Positions 1 through 6,281 of a DNA stretch of 9,644 nucleotides are shown here, piece after piece; the stretch's first letter is position 1, and the number at the start of each line of letters is the position of its first letter. Source of the stretch: Omnitrophica bacterium RIFCSPLOWO2_01_FULL_45_10 (GTDB taxonomy: Bacteria; Omnitrophota; Gorgyraeia; 2-01-FULL-45-10); contig MHFL01000025.1 in assembly GCA_001804165.1 (NCBI GenBank), positions 1 through 9,644 on the forward strand, given 5' to 3'. Both the position numbers and the translations under genes were made by a program. The notes under the pieces were generated by a model that made no database searches, had not been told where the DNA came from, and saw only the letters and a program-made list of their open reading frames with translations.

Positions 1-2
1 TT

Positions 3-8
3 ACTCCG
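3..8 (-). promoter_or_regulatory. probable ribosome-binding site of the next gene beyond the left edge
   Basis: The 39 bases after the rpsO stop are AT-rich, show no hairpin with a T-run, and end with CGGAGT on the minus strand. That fits the ribosome-binding site of a gene starting just outside. By the common order that gene would be pnp (polynucleotide phosphorylase), but none of it is in the window. Confidence 0.3.
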
Positions 9-39
9 TAATATTATGAAATGAAGTTTTAAATGAAGA

Positions 40-309
40 CTATTTTCTCAGTTCCAATTTCTTTATGATTTCCTGATACTGCTTCTCATCTTTTCTCTTA
101 AGGTAGTCAAGGAGCTTGCGTCGTATGCTTACAAGGCGAAGCAGTCCTCGTCGAGAATGATGGTCACCTTTATGCAGTTTGAAATGCCCGGACAGCCCGT
201 TTATCCTCTCGGTGAGAAGCGCTATCTGCACAGACGGGGAGCCCGTATCTTTTTCATGGGTTTTGTAACCGCCGATGATCTGCTTCTTCTTATCTTTTAC
301 TAAAGCCAA
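40..309 (-). CDS. rpsO: 30S ribosomal protein S15
   Basis: Primary 16S rRNA-binding protein of the small subunit platform; in the family it binds the three-way junction of helices 20-22 early in 30S assembly. With the start at the TTG at 307-309 the product is 89 residues, the standard family length, and begins [10 protein letters not shown], matching the usual N-terminus. The family signature is clear: DTGSPSVQ at residues 21-28 and HHSRRGLL at 50-57, followed by the basic [12 protein letters not shown] helix. An in-frame GTG at 316-318 would add three residues, but it sits inside the GAGGTG ribosome-binding site, which lies 6 bases before the TTG, so I prefer the TTG. The gene ends the cca-rbfA-nrnA-truB-ribF run and has a candidate promoter of its own. 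Identity is near certain; the start is a strong inference. Confidence 0.97.
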   Translation of the reverse strand: MALVKDKKKQIIGGYKTHEKDTGSPSVQIALLTERINGLSGHFKLHKGDHHSRRGLLRLVSIRRKLLDYLKRKDEKQYQEIIKKLELRK

Positions 310-315
310 TTTATT

Positions 316-321
316 CACCTC
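316..321 (-). promoter_or_regulatory. ribosome-binding site that sets the rpsO start
   Basis: On the minus strand the sequence reads GAGGTG, then six bases, then TTG. The spacing suits initiation at TTG 307-309. The alternative GTG start overlaps this site and would have no ribosome-binding site of its own. Confidence 0.7.
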
Positions 322-333
322 GCTTTTTGCAGT

Positions 334-362
334 ATCCTATCATATCTCGCGTATTTTGTAAA
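334..362 (-). promoter_or_regulatory. candidate sigma70-type promoter for rpsO
   Basis: On the minus strand TTTACA (357-362, five of six matches to TTGACA) is followed by a 17-base spacer and TAGGAT (334-339, four of six matches to TATAAT). Initiation would fall near position 327, giving a short leader of about 17 bases that still contains the GAGGTG ribosome-binding site. It lies in the 93-base gap between ribF and rpsO, the only sizeable gap in the cluster, which fits extra transcription of the ribosomal protein gene. Prediction only. Confidence 0.45.
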
Positions 363-402
363 GCGCTTTTACCTAAGTACAACCCCAGGGGTTAGGATTG
401 GT

Positions 403-1335
403 TCATCTTAGGACGGAGCGGGCTGTCCTTTCGTCCCTGCGTATTTGCGCGATTAATTCTTTAGCGTTCTTAAATCTGCGTTCATCCCTTATCTTTTTGA
501 TAAAAAATATCTCGATATCTTTGCCGTATATCCTGCTAGTGAAGTCGAATATATGCACCTCTATTGTCGGTTCTCTGTCACGGGAACTGTAGAACGTGGG
601 CCGCACGCCTATATTCAGAATCCCTTTTAACCACCTACCATCGAGATTGATCTTTACCGCGTAAACGCCTGTCGGCGGTATTATCTCATGATGAGGATTT
701 ACATTTGCGGTAGGATAGCCGAGAAGTCTTGCGAGCTTCGAACCCTCGACTACGGTTCCAAGTATCGATACGGGCCTTGCCAATAATCTCGAGGCCTCCG
801 CCAAAATCCCTCTCAGGATAAGTTTCCTTATTAGGCTCGAGCTCACAATTCGGTTCGATATCTTTACCGGCTTCAGGGTGTAAACCCTGCACCCGAAGCC
901 CTGCGATATCTTTTTTAATATATGCGCGCCTCCGGACGCGTTTCTGCCAAAGTAGAAGTTCTCTCCTACGTATATCTCTTTCGCTCCAAGTCTGTTTATC
1001 AGGACATCCTTTACGAAATTAGACGGAGAGAGGAGCGAGAACATTCTTGTGAATTTCAGAATCAATAGATAATCCACATCCAGGGCCCTTATCAATCTTA
1101 TCCTGTGTTGAAGCGACACTAGACTTAACGGCTCGGCCGTTCCGGGCCTTAGAATCTTTAACGGGTGAGGGTCAAACGTCACCACAACGCTCTTTAAACC
1201 GAGGGTCCTTGTCCTATCGACAACTTTTTTTATTATCTTCCTATGCCCTATGTGAACGCCGTCGAATACGCCTATCGTTACTACCGAGCCTTTTATTCGA
1301 TGCTTCAAATTTCGTAGACCGTGAATGATTTTCAT
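403..1335 (-). CDS. ribF: bifunctional riboflavin kinase / FAD synthetase
   Basis: Cytosolic enzyme that phosphorylates riboflavin to FMN and adenylylates FMN to FAD. At 310 residues it has the normal two-domain length. The N-terminal nucleotidyltransferase half shows GVFDGVHIGH (residues 22-31), FDPHP (54-58), the FYFGRNASGG loop (127-136) and a VSSSLIR version of the usual VSSTxIR motif (164-170). The C-terminal riboflavin kinase half shows LGYPTANV (205-212), GVYAVKI (223-229), NIGVRPTF (241-248) and EVHIFDF (259-265), which contains the expected catalytic glutamate. The ATG overlaps the truB stop as ATGA, implying translational coupling, with a weak purine-rich AAGAGA upstream. Being last before rpsO in a translation cluster is a common placement. 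Its flavin products are cofactors for enzymes such as the flavin reductase encoded elsewhere in this window. Confidence 0.97.
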   Translation of the reverse strand: MKIIHGLRNLKHRIKGSVVTIGVFDGVHIGHRKIIKKVVDRTRTLGLKSVVVTFDPHPLKILRPGTAEPLSLVSLQHRIRLIRALDVDYLLILKFTRMFSLLSPSNFVKDVLINRLGAKEIYVGENFYFGRNASGGAHILKKISQGFGCRVYTLKPVKISNRIVSSSLIRKLILRGILAEASRLLARPVSILGTVVEGSKLARLLGYPTANVNPHHEIIPPTGVYAVKINLDGRWLKGILNIGVRPTFYSSRDREPTIEVHIFDFTSRIYGKDIEIFFIKKIRDERRFKNAKELIAQIRRDERTARSVLR

Positions 1336-2009
1336 GATCTCTTAATCTTATCTTCTAAATCGGAACGGCTTAGCCTGTTAAGGTCTTCCATGGTTAATGC
1401 CTCGTCAATTGTGAAGCTGCCCGATCTTGTCCGCCTCAGACTCGAAAGGCAGGCACCCGAGCCTAACGCATCGCCGATGTCCGACGCGAGTTGGCGGACA
1501 TACGTGCCTTTGGTGCAGGTCAGCCGGAAAGAGACTTGCGGCAAAGATATCTTCGTTACCTCTATCTTCTTTATACGCACCATTCTTGAGGGAACCTTTA
1601 CACTGACCCCCCGACGCGCTAATTCGTATAACTTCCGCCCTTTAAATTTTACCGCGGAATACATCGGAACGCGTTGTTCAATCTCGCCTAAAAATTTATT
1701 AAAGACCCCCCTTATCTCTTCGTTCGTAAAATTCACTTCTCCCTGGGAACGCGTCATTCTGCCGCAGACATCCTGCGTATCCGACGTCGAGCCCAAAAGA
1801 AGAGTCCCCTCATAATCCTTATCGTCGCTCGCGAACAGCATAGAGCGCTTCGTAAATCCGCCTATCAGCATGACGAGAACGCCTGTCGCCATGGGATCGA
1901 GCGTGCCCGCATGGCCCACCTTCTCGATCGCGAATCTTTTTCTGACCAAGTCCACCACATCGTGGCTCGTCATTCCCTGGGGCTTATCAACTATCAATAT
2001 CCCGTCCAT
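1332..2009 (-). CDS. truB: tRNA pseudouridine(55) synthase, short form
   Basis: Makes pseudouridine at position 55 in the T-loop of elongator tRNAs. The N-terminus GILIVDKPQGMTSHDVV (residues 3-19) and VGHAGTLDPMATGVL (31-45) are diagnostic, with D38 the expected catalytic aspartate. Later family blocks are YEGTLLLGSTSDTQD, QRVPMYSAVKFKGRKLYELAR (around 112-132) and CTKGTYVRQLASDIG. The protein is only 225 residues, against about 300 in Escherichia coli or Bacillus, and ends just after the catalytic core at LRRTRSGSFTIDEA, so the C-terminal PUA-like domain is absent. The stop is clean and is followed at once by ribF, so this looks like a natural short form and not a frameshift. The start overlaps the nrnA stop as TAATG, with GAGGT motifs in the end of nrnA that could serve reinitiation. 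Confidence 0.95.
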   Translation of the reverse strand: MDGILIVDKPQGMTSHDVVDLVRKRFAIEKVGHAGTLDPMATGVLVMLIGGFTKRSMLFASDDKDYEGTLLLGSTSDTQDVCGRMTRSQGEVNFTNEEIRGVFNKFLGEIEQRVPMYSAVKFKGRKLYELARRGVSVKVPSRMVRIKKIEVTKISLPQVSFRLTCTKGTYVRQLASDIGDALGSGACLSSLRRTRSGSFTIDEALTMEDLNRLSRSDLEDKIKRS

Positions 2010-2995
2010 TACCTCTTCAATACCTCTTCGACCTTTGCAATGACCTTCTCCTCCGCTTCGGCCAGCGGCGCCTCAATAATACAGCCAGCGGCTTTCGCGT
2101 GCCCGCCGCCTCCGAAGAAGGCGGCGATGCCATTAACGTCAACATCGCCCTTGGACCTGAAACTCACGTTTATCTTCCCGGCCTCTTTTAAATCCTCTCT
2201 AAAAAGGATGGCAACCTTAACCTTATCGATCGAACGCGCGTAGTTTACAAGTCCTTCGGATTTCGAGAGATCCGCGCCAGTCTCGTTTATCATGTCCCTC
2301 GTTATCTTTAAATAAGCCACCCTGCCTTCACGATTGATCCTGATGGTAGAGAGGACAAGGCCAAGCAGTTTTATATCCGCTACCGACCTTCTTTCATATA
2401 CGCTCTCTGAGACCGCGGCCGGCTCTACACCGTAGCCCAAGAGTTCGCCGGCTATCTCATGTGTCACGCTTGATGTGTTCTCGTAATTGAAAGAGCCGGT
2501 ATCGGTCAGGATGGCAATGTAAAGGCAAAGGGCCGTCTCTTTTGTCAGGGCCACATCCATCTCCTTGAAAAGTCTATATATCATCTCACCGGCGGAACTT
2601 GCCTCCGGCAGGACCCAGTTGACATCGCCGAATTTTTCATTCGATATATGATGGTCTATATTGATTATAAATTTATTCTTTTGAATCAGTTCCCGCACCT
2701 TTCCCACCCTCTTCAGCGTGGGGCAGTCGAGGACGAGCGCCGCGTCGAAAGGAATCGTCAAATCCTGCGCCTTCAAAACCTCATCCGTTTTCGGCAGGAA
2801 CCTGTAATGCTGGGGGATCGGGTCGTTATCCATAATAACCGCGGACTTACCCATGCCTTTCAATAATTCCTTCGCGGCAAGTTGACTGCCGAGGGAATCT
2901 CCTTCCAGATTCACGTGAGCGGTTATGAGAAAACGCTCATGGCTTTTTATCGCCTCTATCACCCGATCCATCCCGTTAGACCCCCACTTAGTCAT
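2009..2995 (-). CDS. nrnA: DHH-family nanoRNase / 3'-phosphoadenosine 5'-phosphate phosphatase
   Basis: Predicted manganese-dependent phosphoesterase that degrades very short RNAs and, in characterised relatives, dephosphorylates pAp. At 328 residues it has normal family length. Motif I is HVNLEGDSLGS (residues 27-37), where many homologues have PDGD; here it reads LEGD, with the second metal-ligand aspartate D33 kept. Motif II is LVLDCP (87-92), motif III is the DHH triad (114-116), and the DHHA1 domain ends in the GGGGHAKAAG substrate loop (295-304). The start at 2995 is preceded by AAGGAG (3003-3008) with a 7-base gap and overlaps the end of rbfA by 8 bases; an internal ATG at 2971 is a weaker alternative. 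Position between rbfA and truB is the classical one. Whether pAp or nanoRNA is the main substrate cannot be read from sequence. Confidence 0.94.
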   Translation of the reverse strand: MTKWGSNGMDRVIEAIKSHERFLITAHVNLEGDSLGSQLAAKELLKGMGKSAVIMDNDPIPQHYRFLPKTDEVLKAQDLTIPFDAALVLDCPTLKRVGKVRELIQKNKFIINIDHHISNEKFGDVNWVLPEASSAGEMIYRLFKEMDVALTKETALCLYIAILTDTGSFNYENTSSVTHEIAGELLGYGVEPAAVSESVYERRSVADIKLLGLVLSTIRINREGRVAYLKITRDMINETGADLSKSEGLVNYARSIDKVKVAILFREDLKEAGKINVSFRSKGDVDVNGIAAFFGGGGHAKAAGCIIEAPLAEAEEKVIAKVEEVLKR

Positions 2996-3344
2996 CGCGC
3001 TTCTCCTTCTTTAGGTTATCTAAAATATCGGTTATCTTTTTCGTGTCCGCAAAGGATTCGTCGATCTTGAATACGATCTCGGGCATGAATCTTAATTTTA
3101 TCCTTTCAGAAATTAAATTTTTCATATAGCCCTTGGCGCTATTCAATGCCTTCAGCGTCAGGCGCTTATCTTTGGATTCGCCTAAAACGCTGAAATAGAC
3201 CTTCGCGTACCTCAAATCCCTTGTAATCTCGACGTTCGTTATCGTTATGAACCCGAGGCGCGGATCTTTAACTTCATTTTGAACTATCCGGCTTATCTCC
3301 TGCCTCAGCGCCTCCTGAACACGGCCCGGCCTTTGTGTGCTCAT
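2988..3344 (-). CDS. rbfA: 30S ribosome-binding factor A
   Basis: Small KH-like assembly factor that binds the 30S subunit during late maturation of the 16S 5' end. The preferred product is 118 residues, a usual length, starting MSTQRPGRVQEALRQEIS. Conserved features are the N-terminal helix RVQEALRQEISRIVQNEVKDPRLGFITIT, then VEITRDLRYAKVYFSVLG, and the C-terminal LKLRFMPEI-like strand (written KLRFMPEIVFKIDES here). The ATG at 3342-3344 has a perfect GGAGG (3349-3353) 4 bases upstream; an in-frame TTG at 3380 would extend the protein 12 residues into the end of cca and lacks conserved sequence, so I reject it. The gene lies 16 bases after the cca stop and overlaps nrnA by 8 bases. Confidence 0.96.
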   Translation of the reverse strand: MSTQRPGRVQEALRQEISRIVQNEVKDPRLGFITITNVEITRDLRYAKVYFSVLGESKDKRLTLKALNSAKGYMKNLISERIKLRFMPEIVFKIDESFADTKKITDILDNLKKEKRDD

Positions 3345-3348
3345 AGAA

Positions 3349-3353
3349 CCTCC
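3349..3353 (-). promoter_or_regulatory. ribosome-binding site that sets the rbfA start
   Basis: GGAGG on the minus strand, four bases before ATG 3342-3344 and within the 16-base cca-rbfA gap. It decides against the upstream TTG start at 3380. Confidence 0.75.
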
Positions 3354-3360
3354 ATCTCGC

Positions 3361-4701
3361 CTATCCGCATATCTCGTCAATGAGCGACTTCGCGTATTTC
3401 AATTCATCAGTTTTGGTCCTTACTGCTCCGTCTAATTTTGCGACCATGACCTTTCTCAAAATTTCCTTATACCGAGGGCAGGGCTTCAAGCCAAGCCGCT
3501 TTATGTCATCGCCTTTGAGCTTAATGGTCACTCCGTTATATTTTTGAAAAAAATCCTTAATCCTTGAGTTCGCCAAAGAGCCGTTTCGCCTCTCAAGAAG
3601 CGAGGACATAGCCATGACCAAAAGCGTCGCTTCGAAGGAGAGCGGATTCAAAAGCGAATAGATCCTGCTCGGCGGGATTTTGCGCGTTTCGCTTAAGGCC
3701 TTTATCGATTTTTCGCCGCGAACTTTATATGAGAGCATCCTTAAAACATCCCGGCGCCTGAAGGCGAATTCATCGCATATTGCGGATAAATCATTATAAC
3801 TTAAATCCTTGAACAATGCCATCATGTATATAAGCCATTTATCGATTGCTCTTTTCTTGAAATTGGCCCCTTCGTACCATTCACACGCTTCCCCCACTGC
3901 TCTAAATGAGCGCTCGGTATCGCGGCCGAATTTAATCTTAGGGTGTATGAATCTAAATTCGTGAAGTTCCTCCATCCGCTTGAGGGCCCTGATCGGCTCC
4001 TTTTCCTTCAATATCAATATGACCTCGTCTCGTATCCTCTGGGGCCCGACATGTTCGAACATCCTCTCAGGCCCAACGGCGTTCTGGATCAGTTCCTGGG
4101 TATGGCCGTCAATGGCGAAGCCAAATCGTTGCTCAAAACGAACCGCCCTGAATATCCTCGTTGGGTCGTCTATAAAACTTTTGTCATGCATTACCCTTAT
4201 GCGGCCGTGCCTCAAGTCGGAAACTCCTTTAAAAAAGTCGATCAATTGTCCGAATGTCTCGCGATTGATACTTACTGCCATAGCGTTTATGGTGAAGTCG
4301 CGGCGGGAGAGGTCATTTTTAAGCGAACTAAACTCCACCGTAGGCAGGGCGGCGGGCCTTTCATATGATTCCTTCCTCGCGGTTGCCAGGTCTATCTTTA
4401 ATTTCTCTTTTGTCAATATCGTGCACGTCCCGAACCTTTTATGCGCGACTAAAGCGGCGCCGAGGTCTCCAACGAGCGCTGACCCAAGTTCTATCGCGTC
4501 ACCCTCTACAACGATATCGAGATCGATGTTCTTAAAACCCATCAAAAGATCCCTAACGAGCCCTCCGACCACGAACGCGCTTGAGCCGATTTCGTTAGCC
4601 TTGCGCCCAATCATTTTCAGGAGCCGCGCAATATGTTTGGGTAAAAGATCGGCCATCTTCTTAGATAGGTTTACGACTATTCTCTTTTTATCGGATTTCA
4701 T
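3361..4701 (-). CDS. class II tRNA nucleotidyltransferase (CCA- or A-adding) / poly(A) polymerase family
   Basis: Template-independent nucleotidyltransferase that builds or repairs the tRNA 3' CCA end, or part of it. The 446-residue protein has the class II head: GGLVRD (residues 46-51), the metal-binding DLD (60-62), IDLATARKESY (103-113), RRDFTINAMA (133-142) and the nucleotide-selection motif written DDPTR (178-182) in place of the usual EDxxR, followed by IFRAVRFEQRFGF. The rest is helical neck and body; I see no CBS or DHH domain in the chain and no HD motif. Enzymes adding only A, only CC, or all of CCA, and some poly(A) polymerases, share this head, so the exact activity is open. The gene lies directly before rbfA. 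It has no clear ribosome-binding site; a -10-like TATAAT and a hairpin lie in its leader. Confidence 0.9.
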   Translation of the reverse strand: MKSDKKRIVVNLSKKMADLLPKHIARLLKMIGRKANEIGSSAFVVGGLVRDLLMGFKNIDLDIVVEGDAIELGSALVGDLGAALVAHKRFGTCTILTKEKLKIDLATARKESYERPAALPTVEFSSLKNDLSRRDFTINAMAVSINRETFGQLIDFFKGVSDLRHGRIRVMHDKSFIDDPTRIFRAVRFEQRFGFAIDGHTQELIQNAVGPERMFEHVGPQRIRDEVILILKEKEPIRALKRMEELHEFRFIHPKIKFGRDTERSFRAVGEACEWYEGANFKKRAIDKWLIYMMALFKDLSYNDLSAICDEFAFRRRDVLRMLSYKVRGEKSIKALSETRKIPPSRIYSLLNPLSFEATLLVMAMSSLLERRNGSLANSRIKDFFQKYNGVTIKLKGDDIKRLGLKPCPRYKEILRKVMVAKLDGAVRTKTDELKYAKSLIDEICG

Positions 4702-4723
4702 GATTTAAGAACCATAAGAACCG

Positions 4724-4744
4724 ATATCGCTCCAGTAGCGATAT
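4724..4744 (-). other. hairpin in the leader of the tRNA nucleotidyltransferase gene
   Basis: ATATCGCT and AGCGATAT form a perfect 8-bp stem around a 5-base loop. On the minus strand the stem ends 22 bases before the ATG at 4701, so it would sit in the 5' untranslated region of cca mRNA. On the plus strand it is followed by TTTT, but no plus-strand gene exists for it to terminate. No function is assigned. Confidence 0.4.
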
Positions 4745-4755
4745 TTTGGTTTCTA

Positions 4756-4761
4756 ATTATA
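4756..4761 (-). promoter_or_regulatory. possible -10 element upstream of cca
   Basis: A perfect TATAAT on the minus strand, in an AT-rich stretch, would start transcription near 4749 and give a leader of about 48 bases carrying the hairpin at 4724-4744. I find no good -35 at 16-18 bases (TGCGAT at 17), so this is weak. A promoter in this gap is expected, because the preceding unit seems to end at the terminator at 4832-4874. Confidence 0.35.
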
Positions 4762-4831
4762 TTATCATAATCGATTACATCGCACAATGAGTTTTGCTGA
4801 TCGTCGTAAAATATTTTACTTTTTGGCCGGG

Positions 4832-4874
4832 TAAAAAGAAACACTGTAGCCCAGGCTTAAGCCTGGGCTACAGT
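4832..4874 (-). terminator. rho-independent terminator formed by a 32-bp perfect palindrome
   Basis: Positions 4843-4874 are a perfect 32-base palindrome, which folds as a 14-bp stem with the core GCCCAGGC / GCCTGGGC closing a TTAA loop. On the minus strand it is followed by GTTTCTTTTTAC, the T-rich tail of an intrinsic terminator; the plus-strand side has no T-run. It lies 38 bases beyond the stop of the HAD phosphatase gene, so it would end the azoreductase-HAD transcript. The long GC-rich palindrome built on AGCCCAGGCT also resembles dispersed REP-like elements seen in many genomes, so it may be a repeat recruited as a terminator. Only one copy is in this window. Confidence 0.65.
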
Positions 4875-4912
4875 TGTGGATAAACTCGTGTGAATATGAT
4901 TTGAAACGGGAT

Positions 4913-5617
4913 TTATTGGACGATTCTTTTTAATTCGAGGATATTATCGATAATGTAATCGGGCCGGAAACGCTTAATGTCCCGCGCTTTTCCTATGCCG
5001 TATGTGACCCCGCAACTGGCAATGCCCGATCTCTTGCCTGACTGGACATCCAAATAACTATCGCCGACGATTAAAGCCGCGTCCGGCTCGGACTTTAGCG
5101 TTTTTAAGACATTTAAAACAGGGCACGCTGAAGGTTTCATGCAGTCGTTATTATCGCCTCCAAGAACCGTATCAAAATATTTATCTATCTTGAAATATCT
5201 CAAAAGGGCCATCGTCGAGCCGCGCTGCCTATTGGACAATAGCGCGATATTAATCTTATGGCGATCTAAATACTTTAATATATTACGAACGCCCGGATAC
5301 AGGATGGTATTATCATATAAATGCGCCATATAATAACGATTAAAAATCCTAAGGCCTCTCTTCCATTTATTACGATGCCTCGGACCCAAAACGTCGCTCA
5401 CGAGTTTTTCCACGCCGAACCCGATATAAGATGTTATCTCCTCGAAACTCTTCTTCTCAAGGTCAAGGCCTCCCAGCATATGATTTATGCTCGAGACGAT
5501 GTCCACCCGCGAGTCGACGAGCGTCCCATCCAAATCGAATATAATCAAACTGAATCTTTTAGGTCTGGCAAACATTAAGACTTGGTCATCATCTAAAATG
5601 AGTGGTTGTTTATTCAT
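4913..5617 (-). CDS. HAD-superfamily hydrolase, phosphoglycolate phosphatase-like
   Basis: Predicted soluble phosphatase of the haloacid dehalogenase superfamily with the helical C1 cap of the Gph/PGMB group. All four motifs are visible in 234 residues: FDLDGTLVDS (27-36) with nucleophile D28 and acid/base D30, LLSNRQ (126-131) with S128, the motif III lysine in MKPSACP (K161), and IVGDSYLDVQSGKRSGI (183-199) with D186 and D190. The cap lies about residues 37-110. The protein starts with about 20 residues before the core; the ATG at 5617 is preferred because it overlaps the upstream stop as ATGA, whereas an internal ATG at 5575 has no ribosome site. Clearing 2-phosphoglycolate is the commonest role of close relatives, but the substrate cannot be fixed from sequence. 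It is co-transcribed with the flavin reductase gene and followed by a terminator. Confidence 0.88.
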   Translation of the reverse strand: MNKQPLILDDDQVLMFARPKRFSLIIFDLDGTLVDSRVDIVSSINHMLGGLDLEKKSFEEITSYIGFGVEKLVSDVLGPRHRNKWKRGLRIFNRYYMAHLYDNTILYPGVRNILKYLDRHKINIALLSNRQRGSTMALLRYFKIDKYFDTVLGGDNNDCMKPSACPVLNVLKTLKSEPDAALIVGDSYLDVQSGKRSGIASCGVTYGIGKARDIKRFRPDYIIDNILELKRIVQ

Positions 5618-6243
5618 CCCAATCGCAGACCTCGCGCGGCCGATCTTGCGGACGCCTTTGCCTCTTCCAATTTCTTTGACTGTAATTCCTGGCCCATCTC
5701 CATGGGCTGGCCCACGACGAAGGTGATATCCTCTATACCGCAGAACCCGAAGATGGCCCTGAGGTATGGTTCCTGGTAATCGAATTTACTGCCGTCGCCG
5801 GTGTAATCTCCGCCCCGGCTCGCTATAACAACCATCTTTTTGCCTTTGAGCAATCCCTCGACTCCGGCTCCCGTGTACCTGAACAGATATTTCGGTTGGA
5901 CAATTATGTCGATATAGTGTTTAAGGGTATACGGTATAGTGAAGTTCCACATGGGCGTACTGATAAGGTAAAGGTCGGCGGACCTGAATCTTTCTATGTG
6001 AACTATGATCTCCTGCCACGCTTCTTTGAATTCTCCGGAGAGTTCCTTCCCTCCGAGGAGGGCGTATTTCCCGTCAACCCTCTTTAAGGTAAGAGGGGGC
6101 AGTTTCTCTTTGTGAAGATTGAGTTCATCTATCGACCAATCGGGGAACCTTGACTTAAAGACGTCGAGAAACGCCTCTGTGACTTTGAGCGTGCGCGATT
6201 CGTCTCCCCGGGGTGTAGCTATGACATGCAGTAATTTTTTCAT
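5614..6243 (-). CDS. FMN-dependent NAD(P)H:quinone / azo reductase (AzoR-like flavodoxin fold)
   Basis: Predicted flavodoxin-fold oxidoreductase that uses FMN to transfer two electrons from NAD(P)H to quinones or azo compounds. At 209 residues it matches the AzoR family length. Visible blocks are the N-terminal strand and phosphate-binding segment LLHVIATPRGDESRTLKV (residues 4-21), the FMN-binding TPMWNFTIPYTLKHYID (96-112, PMYNF in most relatives), FRYTGAGVEGLLKGKK (121-136) and the IASRGGDY loop (140-147), then a GFCGIEDITFV segment. The ATG has AAGGAG 8 bases upstream and a good promoter 38 bases away. The stop overlaps the HAD gene start by ATGA, so the two are made together. The physiological acceptor is unknown; detoxification of quinones is the usual proposal. 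Family assignment is firm, exact substrate is not. Confidence 0.92.
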   Translation of the reverse strand: MKKLLHVIATPRGDESRTLKVTEAFLDVFKSRFPDWSIDELNLHKEKLPPLTLKRVDGKYALLGGKELSGEFKEAWQEIIVHIERFRSADLYLISTPMWNFTIPYTLKHYIDIIVQPKYLFRYTGAGVEGLLKGKKMVVIASRGGDYTGDGSKFDYQEPYLRAIFGFCGIEDITFVVGQPMEMGQELQSKKLEEAKASARSAARGLRLG

Positions 6244-6281
6244 CTGAAAATCTCCTTAAATTTGAATTTTAAGTCAAATAG

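Larger units (their letters stand above)
310..402 (-). other. ribF-rpsO intergenic leader with short inverted repeats
   Basis: This 93-base gap holds several short pairings on the minus strand. CCTAA (392-396) can pair with TTAGG (372-376). The overlapping ATCCTA (393-398) can instead pair with TAGGAT (334-339). GTAAA (368-372) and TTTAC (358-362) form a 5-bp stem around AGCGC. S15 is known to autoregulate through structured leaders in several bacteria, but I do not recognise a published S15 leader motif here, and the stems are short. A run-through transcript from ribF would contain all of them; one from the candidate promoter would contain none. Confidence 0.25.

Noticed and set aside
381..393. 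AACCCC-A-GGGGTT inverted repeat as a terminator after ribF
   Set aside because: A one-base loop is not feasible in RNA, only a weak shortened stem can form, and no T-run follows on the minus strand.
1321..1815. A 164-codon plus-strand open frame opposite truB
   Set aside because: It lies entirely antisense to a clear truB, has no family features, and no ribosome-binding site or promoter was seen.
3345..3380. Longer rbfA form starting at TTG 3380 and overlapping the end of cca
   Set aside because: The extra residues are not family sequence, and ATG 3344 has a perfect GGAGG just upstream.
3980..4708. A 242-codon plus-strand open frame opposite cca
   Set aside because: It is antisense to conserved nucleotidyltransferase motifs and is low-complexity in character (Ser/Arg/Leu-rich), as expected of a shadow frame.
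4724..4747. Plus-strand terminator (8-bp stem followed by TTTT)
   Set aside because: No plus-strand gene lies upstream for it to serve, and the T-run is only four bases long.
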